NCBI RefSeq assembly: GCF_003286085.1
Contig: NW_020825312.1
Coordinates: 1,426,001 to 1,490,000 of the forward strand
Direction of reading: 5' to 3'
Origin: Drosophila persimilis
Taxonomy: Eukaryota > Arthropoda > Insecta > Diptera > Drosophilidae
DNA length: 64,000 nucleotides
Shown here one piece after another: positions 11,501 to 24,159 of the stretch (position 1 is the first letter of the stretch; each line of letters begins with the position of its first letter). Both the position numbers and the translations under genes were made by a program. The notes beneath the pieces were generated by a model. That model was not told the origin of the DNA. It saw only the letters and a program-made list of their open reading frames with translations, and ran no database searches.

Positions 11501-13308
11501 CCGATCTGAAGACTGATCATTCGGTGGTGCTGCTGCCCCCCAAACAGGAAAAGTTACCACATTTTGATGTTGTCGCTGTATTGGACCCTGCCTCGAGAGG
11601 TGCACAGAAGATGGCGCCCATGCTGATCCTGTTGCGGCAGGTGCTCAACTGCCAGTTGAGTCTCTACATGATCCCAGTGCCCCAGCACAGTGATATGCCA
11701 GTGAAGAACTTCTACCGATACGTTGTGGAGCCGGAGATCCAGTTTGAAGCAAACGGAGTCAGGTCGGACGGTCCTCTGGCCAAGTTCAGCGGCCTGCCGG
11801 CCAATCCTCTGCTAACCCAGCAGATCCAGGTTCCCGAAAACTGGCTGGTGGAGGCTGTGCGAGCTGTCTACGATTTGGATAACATCAAACTGTCGGAGAT
11901 CGGAGGACCCGTCCACAGCGAATTCGATCTGGAGTACCTGCTGCTGGAGGGTCACTGCTTCGATGCCTCCAGCGGAACGCCGCCGAGAGGCCTCCAACTG
12001 GTGTTGGGTACCAAGAGCGAGACCACCCTGGTGGACACCATAGTGATGGCCAATCTGGGCTATTTCCAGCTGAAGGCCAATCCCGGAGCCTGGTCCCTGA
12101 GGCTACGCGACGGAAAATCAACGGACATTTATGGAATAAGTCATATCGATGGCGACAATACCCACTACGATGCAGGTTCCTCGGTAGTCCAGGTGCTAAT
12201 CACCTCTCTGCGGTCGCATGTCATCAAGCTGCGAGTCTCAAAGAAGCCGGGAATGCAGCAGGCCGAGCTGCTCGCCGATGACACCGACCAGGCGGCACAG
12301 TCGGGCATTTGGAACAGTATTGCCAGCAGCTTCGGTGGCAGCAACGGGAACCAGGCAGCGAACGATGAGGATACCGAGACCATCAATATATTCTCGGTAG
12401 CCTCGGGACACCTGTACGAACGCCTGCTCAGGATTATGATGATCTCCCTGCTCAAGCATACGAAATCTCCGGTGAAGTTTTGGTTCCTGAAGAACTATCT
12501 GTCGCCACAGTTCACCGATTTCCTGCCCCACATGGCTGCCGAATACAATTTCCAGTACGAGCTGGTCCAGTACAAATGGCCGCGCTGGCTGCACCAGCAA
12601 ACGGAGAAGCAGCGCACCATTTGGGGCTACAAGATCCTCTTTCTGGATGTCTTGTTCCCCCTCAATGTGAGGAAGATCATTTTCGTGGATGCCGATGCCA
12701 TTGTCAGGACGGACATCAAGGAGCTGTACGACCTGGATCTGGGCGGAGCTCCCTATGCCTACACCCCGTTCTGCGACTCGCGCAAGGAAATGGAGGGTTT
12801 CCGCTTCTGGAAGCAGGGCTACTGGCGCAGCCATCTGATGGGCAGGCGCTATCACATTTCCGCCTTGTACGTGGTGGACCTGAAGCGGTTCCGCAAGATT
12901 GCGGCTGGCGACAGGTTGCGTGGCCAGTACCAGGCCCTCAGCCAGGACCCGAACAGTTTGTCCAATCTGGATCAGGACTTGCCCAACAATATGATACATC
13001 AAGTGGCCATTAAGTCGCTGCCCGATGACTGGCTGTGGTGTCAGACCTGGTGCAGCGACAGCAAGTTCAGTAGTGCCAAAGTCATCGACCTCTGCAACAA
13101 TCCGCAGACCAAGGAGGCGAAGCTGACTGCAGCCCAACGGATTGTGCCCGAGTGGAAGGACTACGATGCGGAACTGAAGACACTACTGGCCCGCATCGAG
13201 GATCATGAGAACTCACATAGCAGGGACATAGACGACGATCCGGTCGATGATCATGTGGTGGTCACCACCCTGCCGCCACCGCCAGAGCCCAAGCACGGCG
13301 AACTGTGA
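8599..13308 (+). CDS. Uggt: UDP-glucose:glycoprotein glucosyltransferase (ER folding sensor)
   Basis: Exon 1 (8599-8824) and one long exon (8894-13308) encode 1546 residues. A signal peptide opens the protein (MLRLLCVFVLLQSAAPILA). About 1200 residues of tandem thioredoxin-like and beta-sandwich folding-sensor domains follow. The GT24 glucosyltransferase domain lies at about 1230-1510 with the metal-binding DAD at 1341-1343. The C-terminus is HGEL, a KDEL-type retrieval signal. The enzyme re-glucosylates Man9-7 glycans on misfolded glycoproteins, returning them to calnexin/calreticulin. The intron splits an aspartate codon. The gene is GC-rich compared with its surroundings, as usual for highly expressed fly genes. 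Confidence 0.97.
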
Positions 13309-14747
13309 TTCCCACATAGTTAAAGTTCCCCAAACGTCGTCTTTAGTGAATTTAAGTCGAATGTCATTGATGCATGCCTAACTACTACTTAGATAAGTCC
13401 TTACCCCAAGCATTTTGTTTGTAAATTTTTATTAGAAATGCAACGAGAGATACGAGAAGCCAATGGCTCAGCTGAAAGAATTCTGAACATGCTTCTTGTC
13501 TCGCATTCCAGAGCATTCGCAGAGCTATTGCCTACGCCACCCTTTTGAACTAAGCTAAACGTGAATGTCATTGCATGTAAACCACGCAGAATGCGCCTAT
13601 AAGTCTACAAAATTTGCCAAGGTATTAAATGATGATGAAAGAAATCCAGTCCACAAAAATGCAATTCAATTTCGTGGGAGGGAGGAAGCTAGAAGAAGGG
13701 AGCGAGGAAGATGTCTAAGAAACTTCATTGATTCGTATTATTTTTTATTTTTATTTCAAATCATAGTTTGAATTATTTGCTTTTGTATCTACATAAAGAA
13801 AAAAAGATTTGTTTATTTAATAGTATTATTATTATCATGCTGCTTTAGTTTGTTGTTTCGAGCATATCAAGTTTACTTATTAGGATTTAAGAGATTTATT
13901 GCAATTTTTTGATCAAATTTTGCGTTTCATTTTTTTGTTTGTTTTGTTTGTTTTGTTTGTTTTTTGTTTGTTGGTTTTGTAAGGCAGACAGTGCAGTCCA
14001 AAGAAGTGGATCTTTTTTTTGTTATTATAAATATATATTAATTGTATTTAATTTGATCTGCTCCTCCGATTAGTTGTTGCTCAGCGCACTTGCGTAGAAT
14101 TTCGAGTTAATATAAATTTTAAAAGTTATTAAACTAACGCTGAGTGTAGCTCGTACTCGCAGATAGTTAATTAAAGCTTTCCTTTTATTCAACTGGCTCA
14201 ATATGTGTTAGTTAGCTATAGTATATGTATGTGTTTTGGTTCAGACTACGCATTCGTGCTCTATTCACTTTGAACTAGACCATAAGGGGTCGGTTAGGGG
14301 AAATACATATGTATATTTAACATATTAGTTAATAGTTCGTTTCTTGATTAAATTATGTAAAAATGCGGCTGTCAAAAGGCTGTCTCCTGTGCTCCTCCTC
14401 TCGTCCTATATTTTATCTGTATTTGTATTTGTATCTGGTGTATCTTGCGCTTCTCTTAGTTGCTAACAATTGACGAAACTTTAAAATTCGACTCTTCTAC
14501 CGTTTCTCGGCCTTCAAGTATCTGCGTCTGTAGTCTTAGTTATCATCAGTTTTGTATGGTATAGGCATATGTTTTAATCCGTTTGAATTCTTTTGCTCAT
14601 TATTATCATTATCATTATCAGCATCATCTTCATAATCATCATCATTATCTTTATCTTTAGTTCGGTTCGTTGTTTTGCTTGTGTTTTGGTGTTTCATTTG
14701 TATACGTATACGTATACGTATACGTATATATGTATATAGGTATTGTT
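13309..14747. other. 3' flanks of two convergent genes, no gene
   Basis: Holds the 3' untranslated regions of Uggt and the acyl-CoA synthetase. It is AT-rich, with a TTTG/TTTTG run at 13930-13980, ATTATC repeats near 14600-14650 and a (TATACG)n-type tract at 14700-14730. No other coding signal is seen. Confidence 0.6.
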
Positions 14748-17700
14748 TTAATCCAAGTGCTTATACATATCCTCCAGTTGTGGCTTGAAGTAGCTCTTAA
14801 GTTGCGGTCTCTTGGCCTTGAATGTGGGCGTTAGCAGTCCGTTTTGTACGGAGAAGGGATCCGGATGTAGATAGACATCCTTGACCTGCAATGCAATAGG
14901 ACACGTATAGGACACTATAGGGTATAGGGTCAAGAGGTGGCGACTTCTCTCACCTGTTCGAATGACTTCAGTCCACTCTGTTTGCCCCAGTTGAGCATGT
15001 CGTTCATGATCAGTTCCTTGACATTCTTATTATTGCACAGGACGGAGAGTGTGCCACGTACATTGTTCTCCGTGGCCCACTGTTTCAGTACATCGGTATC
15101 AGGTACAACGACAGCTATAATGCAGCTCTAAAATGGTGTCGAGATGGATGTGTGAGGAACGTGTTTGGGTTTAAACATTCTACGCTTACCTTTAAGCTCT
15201 CCCCATAGACATAGACTTGATTTACATATTGACTGAGCGTATAGATATTTTCGATCTTCTCGGGCACTATGTACTCGCCCTGGCTGAGCTTGAAGATGTG
15301 CTTGCGGCGGTCGATGATCCGCAGGGTGCCATTCGGCAGCCACATGCCCACATCGCCGGTATGATGCCAGCCCTCCGAGTCGATCGCCTCCGCCGTCTTC
15401 TCCGGATCCTTATAGTAACTGGAATCGATGGTAGACGAGGGATTATACATATGTTTAGTGGAAAAGTCTGGGGATTCACTCACCCATGGAACACATTTGA
15501 GCCGCGCACACAGACCTCGCCCGTATTTTGATTGGAAAAGTACTCCATCTCGGGCACATCGACCAGCTTCACAGCATTGCAGGAGACGGGCGGACCCACA
15601 TGGTTGGGCACATGATCGCCCTGAACCGTGAGTGTGATGGCGCCAGTACACTCCGTCTGGCCATAGCCCTCCAGGACCAGACAGCCCAAGGCACAGCGCA
15701 TGAAGGTGAGAACGTTGCCGGCCAAAGGCGCCGAGCCTACGACCATGAGCCGCAGGTTGCCCCCGAAGGCCTGGTGCACCTTCTTGAACACGAGCTTGTC
15801 CCAGCAGCCGTTGCGCCGCAGGACGCCGCGGGCAATCTCCTTCTCCTTGGCCCGCATGGCCATGTTGAAGAGACCCCGCTTCAGGCCCGAGGCGGAGATA
15901 TCGTTCTGGATCTTGTCGTAGACGCGATTCAGGAGGCGAGGCACAGCCGGCATAACCGTGGGCTTCAGCATCTTCAGGTCGTTGGTCAGCTCCTTGATGT
16001 CGCCCGAGTAGAAGCCGACACAGCCGCCCACATAGTACATGCCGTTCTCGCAGCACCGCTCGAACATGTGGGCCAGGGGCAGGAAGGAGACCATCACATC
16101 CCCGGCGCGGATCCGATGATCGCCCATCTGCAGGATCACAGAACAGACGCCGGCCACCACGTTGCCGTGGGTGAGCATAACGCCCTTGGGATTGCCGGTG
16201 GTGCCCGATGTGTAGCAGACCGTGCACAGATCCTCCGCCGCCGGCGGTATCTCCGGGTGATTGCCCTTGGCGCCCAGCTTCTCCACGTCGATGAACGAGA
16301 AGATCTGTATGCCGCGACTGCGCGCCCGCTCCAGTGTCGTCTGGCGGATCGGCTTGATGGCCACGATGATCTTCAGGCTGCGCGGCGCCTTCTCCAGGAG
16401 CATGGCCGCCTTGCCGTCATCCTCCACGATCACAATCGACATTTCCGTCTGGCGGATGATGAAGGCGCAGGCATCGGGACCCAGGGTGTCGTACAGCGGC
16501 ACCACCACCAGCGAGAACGAGTAGCAGCCCTGCTCGTACAGTATCCACTCCGGACGGTTCTGCGAGTAGATGCCAATCAACTGTTTGGGCCGGGCCCCCA
16601 GGGCCAGCATGCCCGAGCCAAAGTTCTTGGCCCGCAGCAGCGCCTCATCGTAGTTGATCCACTGCGGGATGGAGGATGGAGGACGGAGATGTTATACGAG
16701 AGACTGACTCACGGCACGGTGCTCCCTCGACTCACCTGATAGGGCGACGTTAGGGTCTCTCGCCAGCCCAGACACGGGCCGTTGTTGGAGGCATAGGCTC
16801 CCTCGCGGAACGTCTGATATAGGGTGCGGACGTTCTCTGTGATATAGGACACGAATTTGCCATTTTTCGACTCCTTGTAAAACTTGGAGACGTGAATTTG
16901 TTCTGGACCCTGTAATGGGATTGAATCGACCCCAAAAGAAACAGAGAGAGAGAGAGAGAAATCGCGTTCATGCAATGAGTGGAGAGATCTTGTAATGAGA
17001 ATACATCAAACAGAAGTATGAGCGAGAATAATCTGGGAAAAGTGTTTTTATTGGGTGGGAGCAGCTTTGTTTGGGGGGAGGGGATCACACACAAGAATGG
17101 TTCTGATTCATGATTTTTTTGGCTTGAGCTGAAAATGAATGGAATCTGAGTGTTTCTATGATATGTCTACGGATGCCATCTCTAAGAGATCTGTCTCGAT
17201 TGATAGTCTGTACTGTAGATTACTTCAATTTAAAGTCTGATAGTTCGATTTAGTATCATTTGCCATCATCCCATCATACTTATATTATTCATAAAATCAT
17301 AATATTTCCCTTTGGTTTTCCGTTTCCCAGTTAACCTTGAGATCTGGCCGGTCTTCAATCGATTGAATCTCATTTCAGTGTTTATTTTTTGCCACTCGAA
17401 AAATAAATCACACCCAATTGTTAGATTCGATTCAATAAATATCTGCGCTTTCAATCGCTATGATATATGGTTTATTTGTGGGGCCAAGACATAAACCCAT
17501 CACTCAGCGGACTTTCATTTGGGCGCCTTGGCCTGGCCATTAGGTCGGGGCAGTAGATACTCGAAAAAAGTGGAACATATCGATTCGAAATGGCCAAAGA
17601 GCACTTCCTTTATGACCCACAGATGTGAGAGAAATCCCGCAATGGCCCGAAAGTGTTGATGTATGAGAACGAATATCATAATATTGTACAGCTGTCGGGA

Positions 17701-20700
17701 CTGGGAGTGGGAATGGGAATGGGAGGGAAGTATCTTTTGGGGACTGGACGGAGGAGAGGAGGTTCAAAAAGTTGGTTTGTTTGTGCCGGGTGATTTTAAT
17801 GAGCAAAATGCAAATATTTTTCAAAAATAAATGCCTTTTCATAGATTAAAGTGCTTTCCAATTCGATTTTGTTTAGAATTTATTGATGACGCACGCGGTG
17901 CTCAGAATGGAATACGGAATACGAGTATGAGTATGAGGACTTTCAGAGCATACCCCACGGGGTAATGAGGCCTACCCTAGCCCCCCACCTACCCTGTGAT
18001 GGATATCTTGACGATGATCGTATATGATCTAACCAACAAATGTGCGCGTGTGTGAAGAATAATGAACAAAAAAAGAAGCAAAAAATAAAGTATTTATTAG
18101 TGGATTGCATAGTCAAGCTGCTGGGTTAGAGATATTCTTTGGCCTTTTAGTTTTTTTTTTTTTTTGTTTAGGGGGACTTTGGGGGGACTCTTCCTTGAGG
18201 ATTCTTGAGGATTACCTTGAGCACATCGCTCTGATTGCTCAGCTCGATGGGCACCCGTATGCTGGTGATTTGACCGCAACAGGACATGTTTTGTTGTGGA
18301 TCTCACGGCTGTCTGAGTCTCACGGTTCACGGTTTGTTCACGGTCTTACTGATTTGACTTCTGCTCCGTTTTCAGGCACCACTGTTCTGGCTGGGTCTTA
18401 TGGATCAGCCTTTAATATGCACATCTTACGAGCAACTGCAAAAAGAATCGGCACACCCAAGCACACCAGCGGTATTTTTTGTTACACTTTTCACTTTTCC
18501 CCCACAATTGGCCGCCCGCCCGGCCATCTTGTCGTTGCCGGAACCGCCCGCTGCCCGCTGCCCGGCACCCACCGCCCACCGCCCACCACCCGCTGCCCAC
18601 CGCCCGCCGCGTCATCTGTTCGATTTACAGGCTGGTAAATTTTCGTATTTTCAAATTTCCTATTTGAAGTCTTTCATAATCGCAGAACCATTTAAATGCT
18701 AATTATTGCGTGTAAAAATAGATTTCTGTTTTTAAATCGAAGCAAATTGGATTTGCATGTGCGACGGGTTGTAAAGCCTGATTTATTTTCCAAACCAATG
18801 GCCAATTCCCTTAATGGCAAAATCAGTTCAAATACTGCTAATTCCATGCATAAAGGCCTTCCTATCCGAGATTCCCTAAGGTAGGATTTTCCTTTTTCAT
18901 TAACCCTTTTGTCAAGCGAAAGACAAACCCGAAACGTAAACCAAAGCATAATTATGACGCCGCCCTGTCCGCTTAATTTTTGTCTTCTGACAAGTTTGGC
19001 AAATTCAATTTTGTTTATAATTATTCAATATTGTCAGCTGCAGACCAGAAAGAGAGGACTAGGCTACATTGAGGCGGAAAGAGAGGAACGAGCACTGCTA
19101 TATCGTCTTTGCCGTCGTCGTTGTCGTTGCTTTGTCGTGGCCTGCCCCAAATTAATTTATAAATAGTTCGTTTGGGGGCAAGAACGCTTCCCCACTCGGC
19201 TGTTATCTATGAGAGGCGGTGTGAGAGGCGGCCGCATAAAACAGCGAAAAGGAAAAACAAAAGACGAGTATTTTGCAAAATACAACAGAAAAAAATTGGA
19301 ATTTTTGTACTAGCTGCTAAGATCAAAACCTGAGTCATGGGGGAAGGCGTTTTGGACACCATTGGGATGCCGATGCCGATGCCCATGCCGATGCCGATGG
19401 CTTGAGGCTGCCAATTGCCAACATTTTCCTCAATGAGCAATTCTTCGCTGAGTTATGCCACACGCAATTGTGGTTACCATCCAAATTTTCCCATAAACTA
19501 TGGGCCAGAGGGAGGGGCAGCGATAGAGAGAGTATGAATGAATAGGAACAGAGAGCTGTGTTTGAATTTCAGCTAAAATCTGCAACATATCAACATGTTT
19601 TGGCCAACATATTTCTTGAACAAATAAACTTAAAACCGGGCAAATATGCGGGAATTTCAAGGCAGTACGAGTATATGTTTCTCAAATTTTTCTTCATGTG
19701 GAATGCTAATCTGTTTCATCCGTTTTTTAACGTTTTTTTTTCATAAAAGAAAGAATCTGCGAATATTTAACTGGAATTTAGCTAACTTAAACTCTGATAT
19801 TTCGATTATTTTGCCATTCCCTAATCCTTTATTTAAGGCAATATTTATTGCCTTGTTTATTATTATTCCTCTATATTAAAAATATACACATGTATTTGAA
19901 GGTACATATATAGATCAACCATAACATAACTCAATTATATACCCAAACTCTGATTCAGCTTGACATTTATTATGGTTCTAAATTAGCCCACAGATAGGTC
20001 TTTTGTTCTGGCTAAAGATTTTGCAAAAAGAATTGAAAATTCTTTCAGACACAGCGACTTTTGTTTATATCGAAATACTGTATAGGCCACACATAGACGC
20101 AGATACAGAGAGGTGGTCTAGTAGGTAAGCTTCCTGACATTCCCATTGATGGAACTGATTATGATCGAGTGCTGTGCAGTGCTGACCGCCAAAAAGATGG
20201 ATACGAAATCTTCTGAATACTTATGAAATTCCTTTCGGGACTTCGGTAAAACCCACTTCAAAACAATTTGGATATTTATCGAATCTTTTCGCTCCCATAT
20301 CCGCACATGGCTCAAAACTATTCCGATTAGCATTCCCAAAGTTTCTCCTCTGCTGTAAACAATCGTAAAACTTGATGGAGCATTGCTTAAACATCGTAAA
20401 TCCATTCAAATTAAGGTGTTCTCAATCGGAATCAAAGTTCACTGAAACCACACGCATTGCAAACCACAGACGAGTGTATCACATCAAATTAGAACAGAAA
20501 AAAAAAATGTTTAATGTATTTTTATACAATCTGTTTTATGTTTTTTTAGGTGGGCAGTGGTTCGTCTGGGGGGATGGATGGGGATGGGGATGGGGACCGG
20601 GACGGGGACGGGGATATATGTAGACATACGTAGAACCCGAATGAACTTGAACTTGAGGGCCCGGGTTCAGATGGCTGGGGCCCAGGCAATGACAACGACA

Positions 20701-23700
20701 ACGACAACGACGACGGCACTTGGACACTTTGGCAAATCGATATCTTCAAAGTTGCTTCTTTGATATTTTCGTTAAAATTTTATTTGAATATTATTTCTTT
20801 GGTTTCTGGCGTTCGTTTTACGTAATGAGATTAAACGCTTGTATTTTTGTCAATTTGTTGCAAATTGTCGTGCGTTTTTCGCTCCCTCTCCGTGTCCGTG
20901 TCCGTGTCCGTGTCCCTGTCCCTGTCCCTCTCCCTGTCCCACTCTATTCTTAATTTTTCTTTTGTTTAGTATATATATAAAAAAATACGTTTATTTCACA
21001 GATATATACTATCTGCTTTTGTTGTTTTCCGTTTCGTTATTTGTCTGTTTTTTCTCAAAATCTTCTTTTCTGAAATATATGCACATATATTCCGTTGATC
21101 CGCCACGATCTGCGCGACACGATGCTTAATTTCGAACTGAATGGCCGAAGGAGGCAGGCCGAAATATTGGCCGCGGCTAAAAATTATTTTGGCCCGCCCG
21201 CAGAATCTTCTTCAATTTGGTATCAACCGAAACAGAAAAGAGAGAGAGGGAGAGGGAGCGAAATGGCGAAAAGAGAAAGAGAGATGGGGCGCCGGAGATG
21301 GGGGTACTGTGAAGAAGAATGCAGCGTTCGCCTAGGAATTTCATTCGTTTATATTCATTGGATTTTGATTTTGATTTTACTCGTAAACGGTTTTTCATAG
21401 TCTCTTCGTTGTCGTTGTTGTTGTTGCTTTGTAGTTGTCTTGTAGTTTTTCCTTTTTGGCTTGATCAAGCTGTCCGCCTGTCTTCCTGCCTGTTCCTGCC
21501 CGCCCTCCCTTGCCCAGCCCTGCTCTGCCTGTTCCTGGTGCACGCGATCTAAGGCGGCATGTGACGTGGTCTGTTGCTAATGGGCCAAAGGTGGGGGCGT
21601 TTTTGGTGACGGCAAATACTCATCAAAACTTACATACACATGTACGAGTATGTATATGATTTATGGTCCACAACACTGGACCATTCTAGCCCATGAGTGG
21701 AACAAAAAGTCGACAGCCCCCAAAAATGTACAATATAATTTTGGGTTTAATCAGCACGCACTCAATTATGAGTAAATACTATATAACCTGTGCCTGCAAA
21801 TCCAATTTGCTCACACGCACATCCCCTCGATTTACACCTCAATTTGCACTCTTTTGAATTTTTAATGGTCCGTCTCGTATTGGAAAACGGTCAGTGCAAG
21901 TGAAAATGGCCGGCTGTGTGTGTGCGCAAGCCCCCTCATTCCCCTGCTATCCCCACACACGTATCATCTTTTCTGTAGATTTGCATGCGAGTATGTGCAT
22001 ACGTGTGCTCGGAGGCAGACAGGTTGGCCCTGTCTCGTCAAAAGTTTGACATTTCCTTATTGTTTTGTTGGTTGTAGCCATCTCATTGTTTGTTATTTTT
22101 GAGAATTCTCATGGGGGGACTCGGGGGTACATGAAAAGGTGGAGCAGTTGGTCTGACACTTGATGGGGTATTCAGAATTAGGGATTATAATCGAAGGCAG
22201 ATGATTCAATCCAATTCAATGAAACTGTTTGTAAAGTGGTTTCAGCTGGTTCAAAGTGGGTCTCTATTAATTTCTGCATATTTATTGTGATTCGAAGCAC
22301 GATGCCTAAAATGAAAACCAAGAGTAAGGGATATTTTCAGAATCGATCCTTTGGCACCACAAATTATAGTAAAGTAGTTTGCTGTGTGGTATTCGAATTA
22401 TTTAAACAATGAAATTACGTTCTCTTCCCATTTCCCACTTCCCACTGCATTCCCCTTTCAATTAACAAATTGTGACAGCCCAGCCTGTTCTACTGTCGAA
22501 CCTCACCGCCCCCGACTCCCTGGGCGTCTTGTTTGCCTATTTGGCAATGCCAAATATCGCGGGAAATATGTATGGTATTGGGTCAATATTTGTTTATTTA
22601 CATGGCATCCAAACAAAAGGAAGAGTTCGTTACAGTTACACCGTCATACAGGCCTAGAGGCCTAAAGGCCGAAAAATGTTAACAAACGAGATGCCGGCGA
22701 GTGTCAGAAGGAGGAAATGTTTATAGGGATGAGAACCGGAATGTCGGAGAAAGGCTCTGCTCTACTCTACTCTGCGGCTAATTAGGGGAAAAAGAAAATG
22801 CCAATTGAGCCATGACAAGATTTATTGTGGTCGTGCCGCTGTCGTTTGATAAATTATCATCCCAGAGTGTTGCACATTTTTGCAGGAGAGAGATGTCTCT
22901 CGATCTCAGTCCCAGCTCTTTTGCGGGGCCCTCTCAATTAGAGCGTGGGGGTCTGTGGCTATTTTTGATCCTATCCTCATTTGTACCACTGTGGCGAACA
23001 CGTCATTCATTGCCTGTGCTGCCGTGGCCACAGAACAAAGGCCAACAAGGCGAAAATGAGAATCGAATTGGTGAAAGAATCGTGAAGAAAGAGTGTGAAA
23101 ATCATGTGACGACAACAAAGAAACAGAACCAGAATCAGTATCTGAATCCAAATCGGAATCGGCATCGCACCCAACGTGATTGTGGACATGTGCACATGAT
23201 TGCGTTGCTGCTGGCACATCAAAGGTTTTGTCTTGGCCGTGCCATCATGGGATTCGCCTGTTCTACCTCAGAAAAGACAAGGCAACAACAGCAACTATGC
23301 TGAGAAAAAACAGCGAACCCAAGACAAACAATTCGTAATCGAGCAATCGATGATGTAATTGATGGGATGGGTATGGCAATGGCGATGGCGATGGCGATGG
23401 CGATGGCTAATCGAAATCACTTCTGGCTTACCTCTAACAATGGGGATTGGTTTTCCAGAGGCACTAATGGTTGTTCCGGTACTGGTCGTGTTGCAAAATA
23501 ATACGCAACACTGGCCGCCAAACTACTGAGAGTGATGGTGCCCAGAGTTCCGCCCAAATAATACAGATATCCATCGATTTCGTCCCCTGTGGAAGACAGA
23601 TTGACACTGGTTAATGCAGCCATTCCAGTATTCTCTTTAGAACTTATAGAATACATAAATAACACTGTCAAATATTTTGATGCTTACAATTCTGAATGAA

Positions 23701-24159
23701 TGCATTTCTTTATTTATTTGTATCCATTCTATTTGAATCAAATTGCTTTGAATAATTATTTATCGGCAATTTAACAACTGCCAATCGTTTCTGTTTCCCA
23801 TTGATAGATATCTGAGGGTATTTTCCATAGATATTGTCCATTCATTGGAGGCCTGTGTTACATTTCACTACCAACCTACCAATTAATAATATTCTCAATA
23901 ATTCAAACCTTAAATTGAGCTTCTGTCATTCCTTTCCATTCCATTCCATTCCATTCTATTGAATGAACGATCAAATCAAGGTAACTCAGCGGTAGGCTGT
24001 TCGTTTGGCTTTTTACCGAATACAAATTGGGGATTCCACAGCACTACGTGTCCCCTTATTTTAATTATTTATATTATTGAAATGGTACTTACAGAAATAT
24101 GAAAAGTTGCTGACTATCAAATGATTGATATAGGCTATAACCGATTTCTCTGGCGTCAT
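14748..24159 (-). CDS. CG3961: Long-chain fatty-acid CoA ligase (ACSL1/5/6 type), two N-terminal isoforms
   Basis: Common minus-strand exons are 16909-16736, 16661-15484, 15418-15190, 15127-14954 and 14885-14748. Isoform A adds 24159-24093 and 23586-23432 (704 residues). Isoform B starts on 18287-18216 (654 residues). Both join the common part in phase 0. Isoform A has one hydrophobic segment near residues 32-60 (GGTLGTITLSSLAASVAYY) and then ATRPVP, like the membrane anchor of mammalian ACSL1. Isoform B replaces it with MSCCGQITSIRVPIELSNQS. The AMP-binding motif YTSGTTGNPKG is at about 282-292 in A, and the fatty-acyl signature GWHHTGDVG is on exon 15418-15190. The enzyme activates C12-C20 fatty acids for lipid synthesis or oxidation. 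Assignment to CG3961 is from memory of neighbouring D. melanogaster genes. Confidence 0.9.
17515..17691 (-). CDS. Candidate alternative last exon or small membrane-protein ORF
   Basis: Within the acyl-CoA synthetase intron, a splice acceptor (minus-strand 'cccgacag') opens 58 codons running from 17691 to a stop at 17515-17517. The peptide has a hydrophobic N-terminal half (LYNIMIFVLIHQHF) and ends PRPNGQAKAPK. The acceptor is in phase 0, matching the donor of the isoform-B first exon at 18216. Splicing would give an 82-residue protein that starts MSCCGQ. An internal ATG at 17677-17679 would give a stand-alone 54-residue peptide. I do not recognise it, and chance is possible at this length. 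Confidence 0.35.
   Translation of the reverse strand: MYNIMIFVLIHQHFRAIAGFLSHLWVIKEVLFGHFESICSTFFEYLLPRPNGQAKAPK
18480..18620. promoter_or_regulatory. GC-rich tract upstream of the isoform-B exon
   Basis: An unusually GC-rich block (CCGCCCAC/CCGCTGCC units around 18530-18610) lies about 200 bp 5' of the isoform-B start on the minus strand, in otherwise AT-rich DNA. It could be part of the isoform-B promoter. I see no TATA box at a fitting distance. Confidence 0.3.
18650..23430. other. Intron / upstream regulatory DNA rich in hexamer microsatellites
   Basis: No convincing gene. Short tandem tracts: (GATGCC)n at 19364-19400, GGGGATG/GGGACGG at 20565-20615, (ACGACA)n at 20690-20715, (CCGTGT)/(CCCTGT)n at 20888-20940, a GAGAGG run at 21238-21260 and (GGCGAT)n at 23370-23405. 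The open frames here are driven by these tracts. Confidence 0.6.

Noticed and set aside
15528-16739. 403-codon plus-strand ORF
   Set aside because: Runs antisense through the acyl-CoA synthetase exon, across an intron border; composition typical of an antisense shadow.
18105-18638. 177-codon plus-strand ORF opposite the isoform-B exon
   Set aside because: Composed of T-runs and a GC-rich CCGCCCAC tract; the real signal is on the minus strand.
20118-20405. 95-codon minus-strand ORF
   Set aside because: No recognised domain, signal peptide or splice partner; AT-rich intron sequence of this size can give such a frame by chance.
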